A DNA stretch of 64,000 nucleotides from Rhodospirillum sp047263945. GTDB lineage: Bacteria; Pseudomonadota; Alphaproteobacteria; Rhodospirillales; Rhodospirillaceae. Positions 51,234 to 60,100 of this stretch are shown here, one piece after another; positions within the stretch are counted from its first letter, which is position 1, and each line of letters starts with the position of its first letter. The notes under the pieces are model-generated. The model searched no databases and was not told the DNA's origin. It saw nothing but the letters and a program-made list of their open reading frames with translations. Both the position numbers and the translations under genes were made by a program. The stretch covers positions 186,001-250,000 of the forward strand of contig NZ_JBLAVB010000003.1 of assembly GCF_047263945.1 (NCBI RefSeq), written 5' to 3'.

Positions 51234-51648
51234 CCATTTCCCCTCGATTCATTATCGCACCCTATCGACATATGCACCGCTTCTCAACACAGTGATGCAT
51301 TATTCATCAGATTGGTGTTGAAGGCCGAACCTCCAAACTGTGAGCCCACCCAGTCTATCTACGCCTAAAAATGGCAACGTGTATATGTGGCGATCCGCAG
51401 ACGTAAACGGTGTTCGCTGCTATATACAAGCATTAAGGGCAAACGAGAGCAGCATGAAAGCGGAATATACCGCAGCCACACGTTTAGTTTTGCTGGCGGA
51501 TTACATTATCTCGGACCCGAGTATGTCGCTGAGGAGCCATGCGATCACGTGCGCGCCAATGTTGAATTTCGGGGGCACCTCGCAAATCCGTAATCTGCGA
51601 TCTGCTTCCGAACGCGACCAGTACTTTAGTAGAGGGAACCGGCCAAGA
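51234..51648. promoter_or_regulatory. Divergent region between the defence operon and the peptidase gene
   Basis: The region contains a perfect inverted repeat TGATG-N7-CATCA at 51293-51309, the best candidate for the ribbon-helix-helix operator. A GATAAT (minus strand) near 51250 may be a -10 box, without a good -35 box. Bases 51340-51648 are open in frame with the peptidase, but I could not confirm that they are translated. Confidence 0.4.
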
Positions 51649-52419
51649 ATGACACCTCAACAGTGGAAGACAATCTGCGACAAAGTTTCGGACGACATGC
51701 TCGTCCACACTCGTCCCTTCGTGACACCGTTGGGTACAGAAAACCCGCTAAGCGTCCGCCTGGTGGGTACTGGTTCCTACGTCGTGCGGAAGAACCACCG
51801 GCTTTTAATCACCTGTGAACATGTCGCTCGGATCCAGCCGATGCATTACCGCTTCAACGGCAATGAGGACGTTTTCGAGCACCGAGGACCGTGGACGATG
51901 GACAAGCATCCCATTGATGCTGCTTTTGCTCCTATCACCGATTTAGCTTGGGCGGCTTGCCCCCATCAAGCGGAGCCCATCTCGTACGACCGATTTGCGT
52001 GGTATCACGCACCGGCTGATCGGGCAGAAATCCTTTTCTTTCGTGGCTTCTCTGGGGAAAACAGCCACTACGCATTCAACGTTCATCAAACCAACGGAAC
52101 CGGTTACGCCACCCAAGAAAAGGAGATGAGAGGGGATGATCAAGTCTTCGAACTCTTCTGGGAGCCGGAAAACACCGAACTAACCAGCCAAACCACGACC
52201 GAGGCGGCAGCAGAAATGAAAATCGAGAACGCCGGAGGTTTCAGCGGATCGCTGGTCTGGAACACCCGTTATGTTGAAGTGACCCAGCAAGGTGGCCAAT
52301 GGACGCCCGAGGATGCGGTCGTCACCGGCCTACTTCAACGCTGGGATCAGGACACTAGGACACTACTGGCTTGGCGCGTTGAGCATCTCCGAAAATGGCT
52401 CGAGACCAAGGGCGCTTAG
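51649..52419 (+). CDS. Trypsin-like serine peptidase domain protein
   Basis: The chosen frame gives 256 residues with a chymotrypsin-fold triad: H58 in LLITCEHVARI, D90 in IDAAFAPI, and S199 in AGGFSGSLVWN (GxSGS instead of the usual GxSGG). No signal peptide was seen, so it acts in the cytoplasm. The start is uncertain: the frame is open from a GTG at 51340, with in-frame ATGs at 51385, 51454 and 51649, and the shortest form covers the domain. It is divergent from the restriction/helicase operon. Trypsin-like peptidases occur as effectors in several defence systems, so a link is possible but unproven. Confidence 0.7.
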   Translation: MTPQQWKTICDKVSDDMLVHTRPFVTPLGTENPLSVRLVGTGSYVVRKNHRLLITCEHVARIQPMHYRFNGNEDVFEHRGPWTMDKHPIDAAFAPITDLAWAACPHQAEPISYDRFAWYHAPADRAEILFFRGFSGENSHYAFNVHQTNGTGYATQEKEMRGDDQVFELFWEPENTELTSQTTTEAAAEMKIENAGGFSGSLVWNTRYVEVTQQGGQWTPEDAVVTGLLQRWDQDTRTLLAWRVEHLRKWLETKGA

Positions 52420-52541
52420 GCCATCGTCACCCCACCGCCAACGGGATCAGCCCTCACAAGATTTGTGGGGAAAGCCTTCCCCTGCGGCCAAGTCCTGTTC
52501 TCGGCCGACCCCTTCTGCGGCGAGAACCCCGCAACGCCCCC

Positions 52542-52602
52542 GAGAGTGAGAGTACGGACGGGTTTCCCGTGACGGGTTGAGGACTGGAGAAGAGGTCTCC
52601 GG
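52542..52602 (+). promoter_or_regulatory. Shared island upstream motif, copy A (ardC)
   Basis: GAGAGTGAGAG (52542-52552), GTGACGGGTTGAGG (52569-52582) and GGAGAAGAGG (52586-52595) precede the ardC ATG by 28 bases. The first two blocks have the same spacing (27 bases, start to start) in copy B at 53658. The block probably carries the promoter and/or a regulator site. Confidence 0.6.
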
Positions 52603-52623
52603 CGCCCGTCGCGGAGAACCGCG

Positions 52624-53574
52624 ATGTTCAGAAATGACCGCAGCGGGCGTGCCGGCTCCGACCGGACAAGCCTTTACGATGACATCACCGGCAAAATCAT
52701 CGCCGAGCTGGAAGCGGGCCGCTTCCCTTGGGTCCAACCCTGGGGCACCGTCGCGGCCAATGCGCCCCTCGCCATGCCGAGGAACGCCACGACCGGACGG
52801 CATTATTCGGGAATCAATGTCCTGATCCTCTGGGGCGCCGTGATCCAGCACGGCTTCCCCGGCCAGAGCTGGTTGACCTTCCGCCAGGCCCTGTCACTCG
52901 GGGGCAATGTCCGCAGGGGCGAACGCGGCACGACCGTCGTCTATGCCGATCGCTTCACCCCGGAGAACGAAAAGCGCCGCGCCCGCGAGACCGGCGAGGA
53001 AGCGGCCGCAATCCCGTTCCTCAAGCGCTTCACGGTGTTCAATTCAGCGCAATGCGACGGGCTGCCGGAAGATGTCTCCATCGTGGCCCTACCGCCTCCG
53101 CCCAGCCTCATCGAACCACAGGTCGAGGCGCTGATCCGGGCGACCGGCATCGACTTCCGCATCGGCGGCGACCGCGCCTTCTATGTGCCCGCACACGATT
53201 ATGTGCAGGTGCCGCCGCCCCAGGCGTATTTCGAACCGATCAATTGGCACAGGACGGCCCTGCATGAGATGGGGCACGCGACGGGCCACGCCTCGCGCCT
53301 GAACCGCGATTTCTCCGGCTCCTTCGGTTCGAAGACATACGCCTTCGAGGAACTGATTGCCGAGATCAACGCAGCCTTCTGCTGCGCCTCGCTCGGCATC
53401 ACGCCCACCGTCCGTCACGCCGACTACATCGGCTCCTGGCTCGAGGTGCTGCGTGAGGACAACCGCGCCATCGTCCGCGCGGCCTCCCAGGCGAGCAAGG
53501 CAGCCGACTGGCTGCTCGCTCACCTGCCTGACACCGTTGCGGGCGTCCCTGGCGACGATCGGGAAGCGGCATGA
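52624..53574 (+). CDS. ardC: ArdC-family antirestriction protein
   Basis: The 316-residue protein has the ArdC N-terminal ssDNA-binding region (SLYDDITGKIIAELEAGRFP, WVQPWGT, NATTGRHYSGINVLILW) and a C-terminal zinc metallopeptidase-like domain with HEMGH (214-218) in ALHEMGHATGHASRL. ArdC proteins protect incoming single strands from host restriction during conjugation. It is preceded by copy A of the shared motif and followed by a candidate terminator. Confidence 0.9.
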   Translation: MFRNDRSGRAGSDRTSLYDDITGKIIAELEAGRFPWVQPWGTVAANAPLAMPRNATTGRHYSGINVLILWGAVIQHGFPGQSWLTFRQALSLGGNVRRGERGTTVVYADRFTPENEKRRARETGEEAAAIPFLKRFTVFNSAQCDGLPEDVSIVALPPPPSLIEPQVEALIRATGIDFRIGGDRAFYVPAHDYVQVPPPQAYFEPINWHRTALHEMGHATGHASRLNRDFSGSFGSKTYAFEELIAEINAAFCCASLGITPTVRHADYIGSWLEVLREDNRAIVRAASQASKAADWLLAHLPDTVAGVPGDDREAA

Positions 53575-53582
53575 CCATCCTG

Positions 53583-53626
53583 AAAGCCGGAAAGGCGACG
53601 ACGCGGGTTTCCGGGTTTCCGGCTTT
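53583..53626 (+). terminator. Candidate terminator after ardC
   Basis: AAAGCCGGAAA (53583-53593) pairs perfectly with TTTCCGGCTTT (53616-53626), with a 22-base loop. It lies nine bases after the ardC stop, and GCACTTTT follows. Confidence 0.55.
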
Positions 53627-53657
53627 GCACTTTTCCGCCAGCCCGGCGCTGCCCTCA

Positions 53658-53712
53658 TAGAGTGAGAGGGCGGCGCTTCGCTTCGTGACGGGTTTGGAGG
53701 TCGAGAGAGAGG
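53658..53712 (+). promoter_or_regulatory. Shared island upstream motif, copy B (parB)
   Basis: TAGAGTGAGAG (53658-53668), GTGACGGGTTTGGAGG (53685-53700) and GTCGAGAGAGAGG (53700-53712) lie 30 bases before the parB ATG. The spacing of the first two blocks is the same as in copy A. Confidence 0.6.
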
Positions 53713-53742
53713 CTCCCGGCCGCCCGCCGCGGAGTAAGGAAC

Positions 53743-55854
53743 ATGGCGACTGCCATTCAGAAGATCACCCTGTCGTCGGCGCGCGACATTCCCTTCAACA
53801 AGCTGGCGTTGAGCCAATCCAACGTCCGGCGCGTCAAGGCCGGCGTCTCGATCGAGGAGCTGGCCGAGTCCATCGCCCGGCGCGGGCTCATCCAGTCTCT
53901 GCATGTCCGTCCCGTCCTCGACGCCGACGGCACTGAGACCGGGATGTTCGAGGTGCCCGCTGGCGGCCGCCGCTATCGCGCCCTTGAACTGCTGGCGAAG
54001 CAAAAGCGCCTGGCCAAGACCGCGCCCGTCCCCTGCATCGTCGGCGACCCCAACAGTGACATCCTCATCGATGAGGTGTCACTGGTCGAGAATATCGAAC
54101 GCGCGCCTCTGCATCCGCTCGATCAGTTTCGCGCCTTTTTGGGGCTGCGCGACAAGGGCATGACCGAGGAAGCCATCGCCGCCGCCTTCTTCGTCGGCGT
54201 CAATATCGTCAAGCAGCGCCTGCGCCTCGCATCCGTCTCACCGACCTTGCTGGAAATCTACGGCGAAGATGGCATGACGCTCGAACAGCTCATGGCCTTC
54301 GCCGTCAGTTCCGACCATGCCCGCCAGGAACAGGTCTGGGACGCGATCAAGGATGGCTGGCAGAAGGAACCCTATCACATCCGCCGGATGCTGACCGAAA
54401 CCACGGTACGGGCCTCCGACAAGCGCGCCGTTTTTGTGGGCATCGAAGCCTATGAGGCGGCCGGCGGGAGCGTACTGCGCGACCTGTTCCAGTCCGACGA
54501 TGGCGGCTGGCTTCAAGATGCCGCCTTGCTCGACCGCCTGGTGGCCGAAAAGCTCAAGAGCGTCGCCGACGAGATCGCGGGTGAAGGCTGGAAATGGGTC
54601 GAAGCCAGCTTGAGCTTTCCTTATGGGCACGAGCATGGACTGCGGGCGCTTGTCGGCGTCACGGTCGACCTGACCGAAGATGAACGTGCCACTCGTGAGG
54701 CCCTTCGCGAGGAATATGACCGGCTTGAAGCCGAATATTCTGAAGCCGACGAGTTGCCCGACGATATCGACGCGAGGCTCGGCGAGATCGAACAAGCGCT
54801 CGACGCCTTCGAGCAGCGCCCGTCGATCTACGATCCGGCCGACATCGCCATCGCCGGCGTCTTCGTCAGCCTTAACGCCGATGGCACGCTGTCGGTGGAT
54901 CGCGGCTATGTCCGTCCCGAGGATGAACGATCCTCCGGGAGCGATGGCAGCGATGCGCCGGAGCCTGGCGGTGATACCGACGATCTGGCCACGCCTGCCG
55001 TGCAGCGCGCCGTCATCACGATTGGCGGCCAGGCTGCGGAGCCGGAAGACGATGAAGAGGAAGGCATCAAGCCGTTGCCCGAGCGCCTCGTCATCGAATT
55101 GACTGCGCATCGCACCCTTGCTCTGCGCAACGCGGTCGCCGAAAATCCGGATGTCGCCATGACCATGCTGCTGCACAAGCTGGTCAACGACACGTTCCGG
55201 CGCACCGCGCCCGCTGGCTGCCTCGAGGCCCGCGTCAATCATGTCTTCTTCTCGGCGCAGTCCGACGAGTTGAAAGACAGCGCACCCGCGCGTGAGGTCG
55301 CCGAACGGCACGAGCGCTGGGGCGATCATGTTCCCGCCGACGATCAGGCGCTCTGGGATTGGTTGGCTCACCTCGACGATGGTACACGCCTCGATCTGCT
55401 GGCTCATTGCGTCAGCTTCGGGGTGAACGCCCTGTACGAGCGACCGAACCCTTACGGTTCGGGTGTCAGCCAGCATGGGCTCGACATACGCCTGGCGCAG
55501 GCCGACCGGCTGGCACGAGCCACCAGCCTCAACATGGTGACGGCGGGCTGGAAGCCGACCGTTGGCAACTATCTTGGCCGCGTCACCAAGCCCCGCATTC
55601 TCGAAGCCGTTCGGGAGGGCGCGGGCGAGCGGGCAGCAGGGCTCATCGACCATCTGAAAAAGGGCGACATGGCCAAGGAAGCCGAACGCCTGTTGGCCGA
55701 CACCGGCTGGCTACCCGAGCCGCTTCGCCTGGTCGATCAGGACGAACCGGCCATGAACGGCGAAGGCGACGAAGCGCTCCCTGCGTTCCTCGATGACGAT
55801 GAGGCGCCCTCCGACGAAGAGGACGAGGCTTCGCACGCCGTCGCCGCTGAATAG
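53743..55854 (+). CDS. ParB/RepB-like partition protein, large form
   Basis: The 703-residue protein has a ParB N-terminal domain: LALSQSNVRRVKAGVSIEEL, GGRRYRAL (74-81), VENIERAPLHPLDQF (115-129), and a helix-turn-helix region MTEEAIAAAFFVGVNIVKQR. The long C-terminus (residues 200-703) is unlike chromosomal ParB and ends in an acidic tail. No parA partner is nearby, so it may act in regulation or partition of the excised element rather than in chromosome segregation. Similar large ParB-like proteins occur in alphaproteobacterial plasmids and islands. Confidence 0.88.
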   Translation: MATAIQKITLSSARDIPFNKLALSQSNVRRVKAGVSIEELAESIARRGLIQSLHVRPVLDADGTETGMFEVPAGGRRYRALELLAKQKRLAKTAPVPCIVGDPNSDILIDEVSLVENIERAPLHPLDQFRAFLGLRDKGMTEEAIAAAFFVGVNIVKQRLRLASVSPTLLEIYGEDGMTLEQLMAFAVSSDHARQEQVWDAIKDGWQKEPYHIRRMLTETTVRASDKRAVFVGIEAYEAAGGSVLRDLFQSDDGGWLQDAALLDRLVAEKLKSVADEIAGEGWKWVEASLSFPYGHEHGLRALVGVTVDLTEDERATREALREEYDRLEAEYSEADELPDDIDARLGEIEQALDAFEQRPSIYDPADIAIAGVFVSLNADGTLSVDRGYVRPEDERSSGSDGSDAPEPGGDTDDLATPAVQRAVITIGGQAAEPEDDEEEGIKPLPERLVIELTAHRTLALRNAVAENPDVAMTMLLHKLVNDTFRRTAPAGCLEARVNHVFFSAQSDELKDSAPAREVAERHERWGDHVPADDQALWDWLAHLDDGTRLDLLAHCVSFGVNALYERPNPYGSGVSQHGLDIRLAQADRLARATSLNMVTAGWKPTVGNYLGRVTKPRILEAVREGAGERAAGLIDHLKKGDMAKEAERLLADTGWLPEPLRLVDQDEPAMNGEGDEALPAFLDDDEAPSDEEDEASHAVAAE

Positions 55855-55980
55855 CGGGCAATGCGGAACGGCTCCGGCCGTCCTGCACCCTCCTTCTCCA
55901 CCCTTTCAGCCTGGCCCCAAGATCCAAAGTCTGCGCGGCGATGCCACGCGGGCCGGGCTTTCTCGTTTCAGGAGCCTGTC

Positions 55981-56397
55981 ATGGCCGATTATTTCACCCA
56001 TTTCTCGTGCCTGCTCAACGTCGGCACACCCGAGAACGCCGCTCGTGCGCTCGACCTCTACAACGCGCTGTCCGCTGAAGGCGCGTCGGAGGAGCCGCCC
56101 TCCGAAGGCTTTCTTCTCTCTATCCAGCCCGAGCACGGCGGCAACCAACTCTGGATGCGAGACGACGTGACCGGCGACCCCGAGCGCCTCATCCAGTTCG
56201 TAAAGCTTTGCGCAGCCGAGTTCGCCCTCACTGGCAAATGGGGCTTCCAATACGCCAACACCTGCTCGCGGCCGCGTCTCGACGGCTTCGGCGGCGGCGC
56301 TCACGTCCTCGACCTCGCCACCGGCGAGACCGTGGACTGGATCTACACCGATGGCTGGCTCGGCCAGACCATCTCCAGCGAGGGAGGTCCGCTATGA
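55981..56397 (+). CDS. Conserved mobile-element protein, function unknown (138 aa)
   Basis: The protein starts MADYFTHFSCLLNVGTPENA at 55981 with CAGGAG upstream, though the frame is open from 55861. It has a compact, mixed alpha/beta composition (GNQLWMRDDVTGDPERLIQF, GFQYANTCSRPRLDGFGGGA). No enzymatic motif was recognised. The stop overlaps the next gene (ATGA), so it is the first of a three-gene coupled set after parB. Confidence 0.75.
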   Translation: MADYFTHFSCLLNVGTPENAARALDLYNALSAEGASEEPPSEGFLLSIQPEHGGNQLWMRDDVTGDPERLIQFVKLCAAEFALTGKWGFQYANTCSRPRLDGFGGGAHVLDLATGETVDWIYTDGWLGQTISSEGGPL

Positions 56398-56657
56398 GCA
56401 TCCCCGCCCATGCCCGGACCAATTTCCAGACCCTGCTGCGCGCGGCGGGCGACGGCAATCTCGCCCTCATGGAGTGCCTCGACGCAGCGACGGGCAGCCC
56501 GCGCTACGTCATCTGTGCCGTGGGGCGAGACGATGGCGATTACGTGTTCACGCCGTTCGGCCATCTCGCCGACGGCAATCCCTATGACGCCTATCTGCCG
56601 CCCGATCCCGGCGATCCCGAAGGCTTCGTGCACCCCGAGCCGGGAGATACGCCATGA
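56394..56657 (+). CDS. Small conserved mobile-element protein (87 aa), DUF6117-like
   Basis: The protein reads MSIPAHARTNFQTLLRAAGD and then NLALMECLDAATGSPRYVIC. It resembles what I remember of DUF6117 proteins of alphaproteobacterial mobile elements, but this is from memory only. It overlaps both neighbours by ATGA. The function is unknown. Confidence 0.7.
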   Translation: MSIPAHARTNFQTLLRAAGDGNLALMECLDAATGSPRYVICAVGRDDGDYVFTPFGHLADGNPYDAYLPPDPGDPEGFVHPEPGDTP

Positions 56658-56950
56658 TCGACATCGACGCCATTTTCGCGGCGGATCGCCAAAATCCGCC
56701 GCATGAACGGTCTCTACCCTGGCCGGAAACCAGAGGCAGCCTCACCGTCGTTGTCGAGCCCAAGCCGCATTGGGCCAGCGACATGCGGGCGTTTCGATCT
56801 GACGCTCAGGAATATTGCACCTATGCCGACTGGACCGAAAATGGCGCGCGCGCCCGTTTCTTCGGCCACGTCGATACCTGCGGCGACGACCTGGTCCGCA
56901 AAGCTCGCACACTCGTCGCCTCCGAGATCGCGGACGGCCTCTGGAACTGA
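56654..56950 (+). CDS. Conserved mobile-element protein, function unknown (98 aa)
   Basis: The 98-residue protein begins MIDIDAIFAADRQNPPHERS. Features are two tryptophan-containing strands and a helical C-terminus (DDLVRKARTLVASEIADGLW). It is the last of three translationally coupled small genes and is followed by a clear terminator. No family was recognised. Confidence 0.7.
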   Translation: MIDIDAIFAADRQNPPHERSLPWPETRGSLTVVVEPKPHWASDMRAFRSDAQEYCTYADWTENGARARFFGHVDTCGDDLVRKARTLVASEIADGLWN

Positions 56951-56958
56951 TCCCCTCG

Positions 56959-56991
56959 AAAAGCGCCCCACCTCGCGGTCGGGCGCTTTTT
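56959..56991 (+). terminator. Rho-independent terminator of the small-gene operon
   Basis: AAAAGCGCCC (56959-56968) pairs with GGGCGCTTTT (56981-56990). A short T-run (56987-56991) ends the structure, nine bases past the last stop. Confidence 0.8.
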
Positions 56992-57006
56992 CCATGCGTG
57001 CGTCTT

Positions 57007-57059
57007 GAGAGTGAGAGGGCTGCCGGGACGGGTTTGAGCCGGGGCGGTCGAGAGAGAGC
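57007..57059 (+). promoter_or_regulatory. Shared island upstream motif, copy C (Strawberry-notch gene)
   Basis: GAGAGTGAGAG (57007-57017), GGGACGGGTTTGAG (57025-57038) and GTCGAGAGAGAGC (57047-57059) lie 44 bases before the helicase ATG. The first spacing is nine bases shorter than in copies A and B. Confidence 0.55.
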
Positions 57060-57103
57060 ACCGCACAGGCTCGTTCCTTCCCGCTCTCCATGAGGTTCCC
57101 ACG

Positions 57104-60100
57104 ATGACCATGATCTCCGCATCCGCGACGGCGACCGCCGCCGCAACACTTCCGCTTGACTCCAATCCCGAGCCCGCCGCCGCCATCTTGGCGGCAGCCG
57201 GTCTGCTATTGTCACATCTCGAACGTGGCGAGCGTGTCGACGGCGCAGTTTTGCGTGCTGCGATGGAAACCGCCTTTGGCGCGTCGGATGCGGCCGGTGC
57301 CTGGGACTGGAAGACGGCCTATGACGCCTGCGAGGCCGCAACCATCCTGTTTCTCCGTAAGTACGGACATACGCTTTTCCGCAAAGCCGGAACTCCGGCG
57401 GCAAGGCTGTCCGCGCTGACAAAGATCGCCGGCCTTCTGCCGACACATACGCGGCGCTCGACCGAAAGCCAGACCTTTCAGCAATTCTCGACGCCGATCC
57501 CGCTTGGCCTGATCGCCACCCACGCCGCGGCCATCACCCCCGCCGACCGGGTTCTCGAACCCTCGGCGGGCACCGGCCTGCTGGCCATCCTGGCCGAGAT
57601 CGCTGGCGGCACGCTCGTCCTCAACGAGCTGGCCGACACCCGCGCCAGACTGCTTTCACTCCTCTTCCCGGCCATTCTCGTCACCCAATTCGACGCGGCG
57701 CAGATAGACGATCACCTGGACGCCGCCGTCACGCCCAGCGTCGTGCTGATGAATCCGCCCTTTTCGGTCATGGCCAATGTCGAGGGCCGCATGGCAGACG
57801 CAACTTACCGCCATCTCGCCTCAGCCTTGGCGCGCCTGGCTCCCGGTGGGCGGCTGGTCACGATCACCGGCGCCAGTTTCGCGCCCGACAATCCGGCCTG
57901 GACGGACATCTTCATGCGATTGCAGGAACGCGCGCGCGTCGTCTTCTCGGCTGCCATCGACGGCTCGGTCTATGCCAAGCATGGCACGACCTTCCCGACG
58001 CGGCTGACCGTCATCGATAAACGCCCCGCCGATGATCCTGCCGTGTTCCCGGTCGCACCCGGTATCGCGCCCGACGCTGCAACCTTGCTGGGTTGGCTCA
58101 CCGAGCACCTGCCGGAACGGCTAGCCGTCGATCCCTCCGTCATGGTCCCGGCGATCCCGGCCGCTGCCGCGCGCAGCGTGCGCGGTTATATCAATCGTGC
58201 CGCCAAGGTCGCGCCAACGACCGCTCCTTTGGCCGAGCCCGAGGGCGTGCCGCTTGCCTACGAGACTCTCGACGGGCCGACCGGCGAAGGCGGACGCCTG
58301 TCCGATGGCATCTACGAAGGATACGGATTGCAGTCGATCCGTATTATCGGCTCTCAGGCGCACCCGACCAAGCTCGTGCAATCCGCCGCGATGGCATCGG
58401 TCGCACCGCCAAAGCCAAGCTATCGGCCACGTCTCCCCGCCCATATCCATGATCTGTTGTCGGACGCCCAGCTCGAGACCGTCATCTACGCGGGCGAAGC
58501 GCACGCCGACCATCTCGCCGGATCATGGACGGTGGACGCCACCTTCGACATGGTCAGTGCTGCCCGCGAGGATGCACAGAATGCCGTTCGCTTCCGGCGC
58601 GGCTTCATGATCGGTGACGGCACCGGCGTCGGCAAAGGCCGTCAGTCCGCCGCGATCATACTCGACAACTGGCTTCAGGGTCGCCGTAAGGCCGTCTGGA
58701 TCAGCAAATCCGACAAGCTGATCGAAGACGCGCAGCGTGACTGGTCGGCGCTCGGCATGGAGCGCTTGCTGATCACGCCGCTGTCGCGTTTCCCCCAAGG
58801 GCGGCCGATCACATTGCCGGAAGGCGTCCTATTTACGACCTATGCCACGCTACGCTCCGACGACCGCGGCGAGAAGGTTTCCCGCGTCCGGCAGATCGTT
58901 GAATGGTTGGGCTCTGATTTTGATGGAGCGATCATTTTCGACGAGGCGCACGCGATGGCAAACGCCGGTGGCGGCAAGGGAGAACGCGGCGATGTGGCCG
59001 CCTCACAGCAAGGTCGCGCCGGTCTGCGCCTTCAGCATGCCCTGCCGAACGCTCGTGTTGTCTATGTATCGGCGACCGGCGCCACCACGGTCCATAACCT
59101 CGCCTACGCTCAGCGCCTCGGACTCTGGGGCGGCGAGGATTTTCCGTTCTCGACCAGGGCGGAGTTCGTCGAAGCGATTGAGGACGGCGGCGTTGCTGCG
59201 ATGGAAGTGCTGGCCCGCGACTTGCGCGCGCTCGGTCTTTACACCGCCCGCTCGCTCTCCTTCGACGGCGTGGAATATGAGCTGGTCGAGCACGCGTTGT
59301 CGCCAGAGCAGACGCGCATTTACGACGCCTATGCCGGGGGCTTCGCCATCATCCACAACCACCTGGATGCTGCGATGGAAGCTGCCAATATCACCGGCGC
59401 TTCCGGCACATTGAACCGGCAGGCCAAGTCAGCCGCACGCTCGGCCTTCGAGAGCGCCAAGCAGCGCTTCTTCGGCCATCTGCTGACAGCCATGAAAACG
59501 CCGACCCTGATCCGGTCGATCAGCAGCGATCTCGAAGCTGGCCATGCCGCCGTGATCCAGATCGTCTCAACCGGTGAAGCGCTGATGGAACGCCGTCTGG
59601 CCGAATTGCCAACCGAGGAATGGAACGACGTTCGGATCGACATCACGCCCAGGGAATACGTTCTCGACTACCTCGCCCATTCCTTCCCGGTGCAGCTCTA
59701 CGAGCCTTTCACCGACAGCGAGGGCAACCTGTCCTCGCGACCGGTCTATCGCGACGGTCAGCCCGTCGAAAGCCGCGAAGCCGTCGCGCGCCGCGACGAG
59801 CTGATCGCGCAGCTCGCCTCGCTGCCACCTGTACCCGGCGCGCTCGATCAGATCGTCCAGCATTTCGGGACGGAGCTGGTGGCCGAGGTGACGGGCCGTT
59901 CACGGCGCATCGTCCGCAAGAGCACGCCGTTGGGTGGTGACCGCCTTGTCGTCGAGACCCGTGCCGCCGCGGCCAATCTCGCCGAGACTCAAAGCTTCAT
60001 GGATGACGCCAAGCGCATTCTGATCTTCTCGGACGCGGGCGGCACCGGCCGCAGCTACCATGCCGAGCTGTCGGCGCGGAACACGCGGCTGCGCGTCCAC

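Noticed and set aside
51340..51648. N-terminal extension of the trypsin-like peptidase from a GTG at 51340
   Set aside because: The added 103 residues lack recognisable features and the peptidase domain begins after the ATG at 51649. I kept the shorter form but the true start remains open (51454 is also possible).
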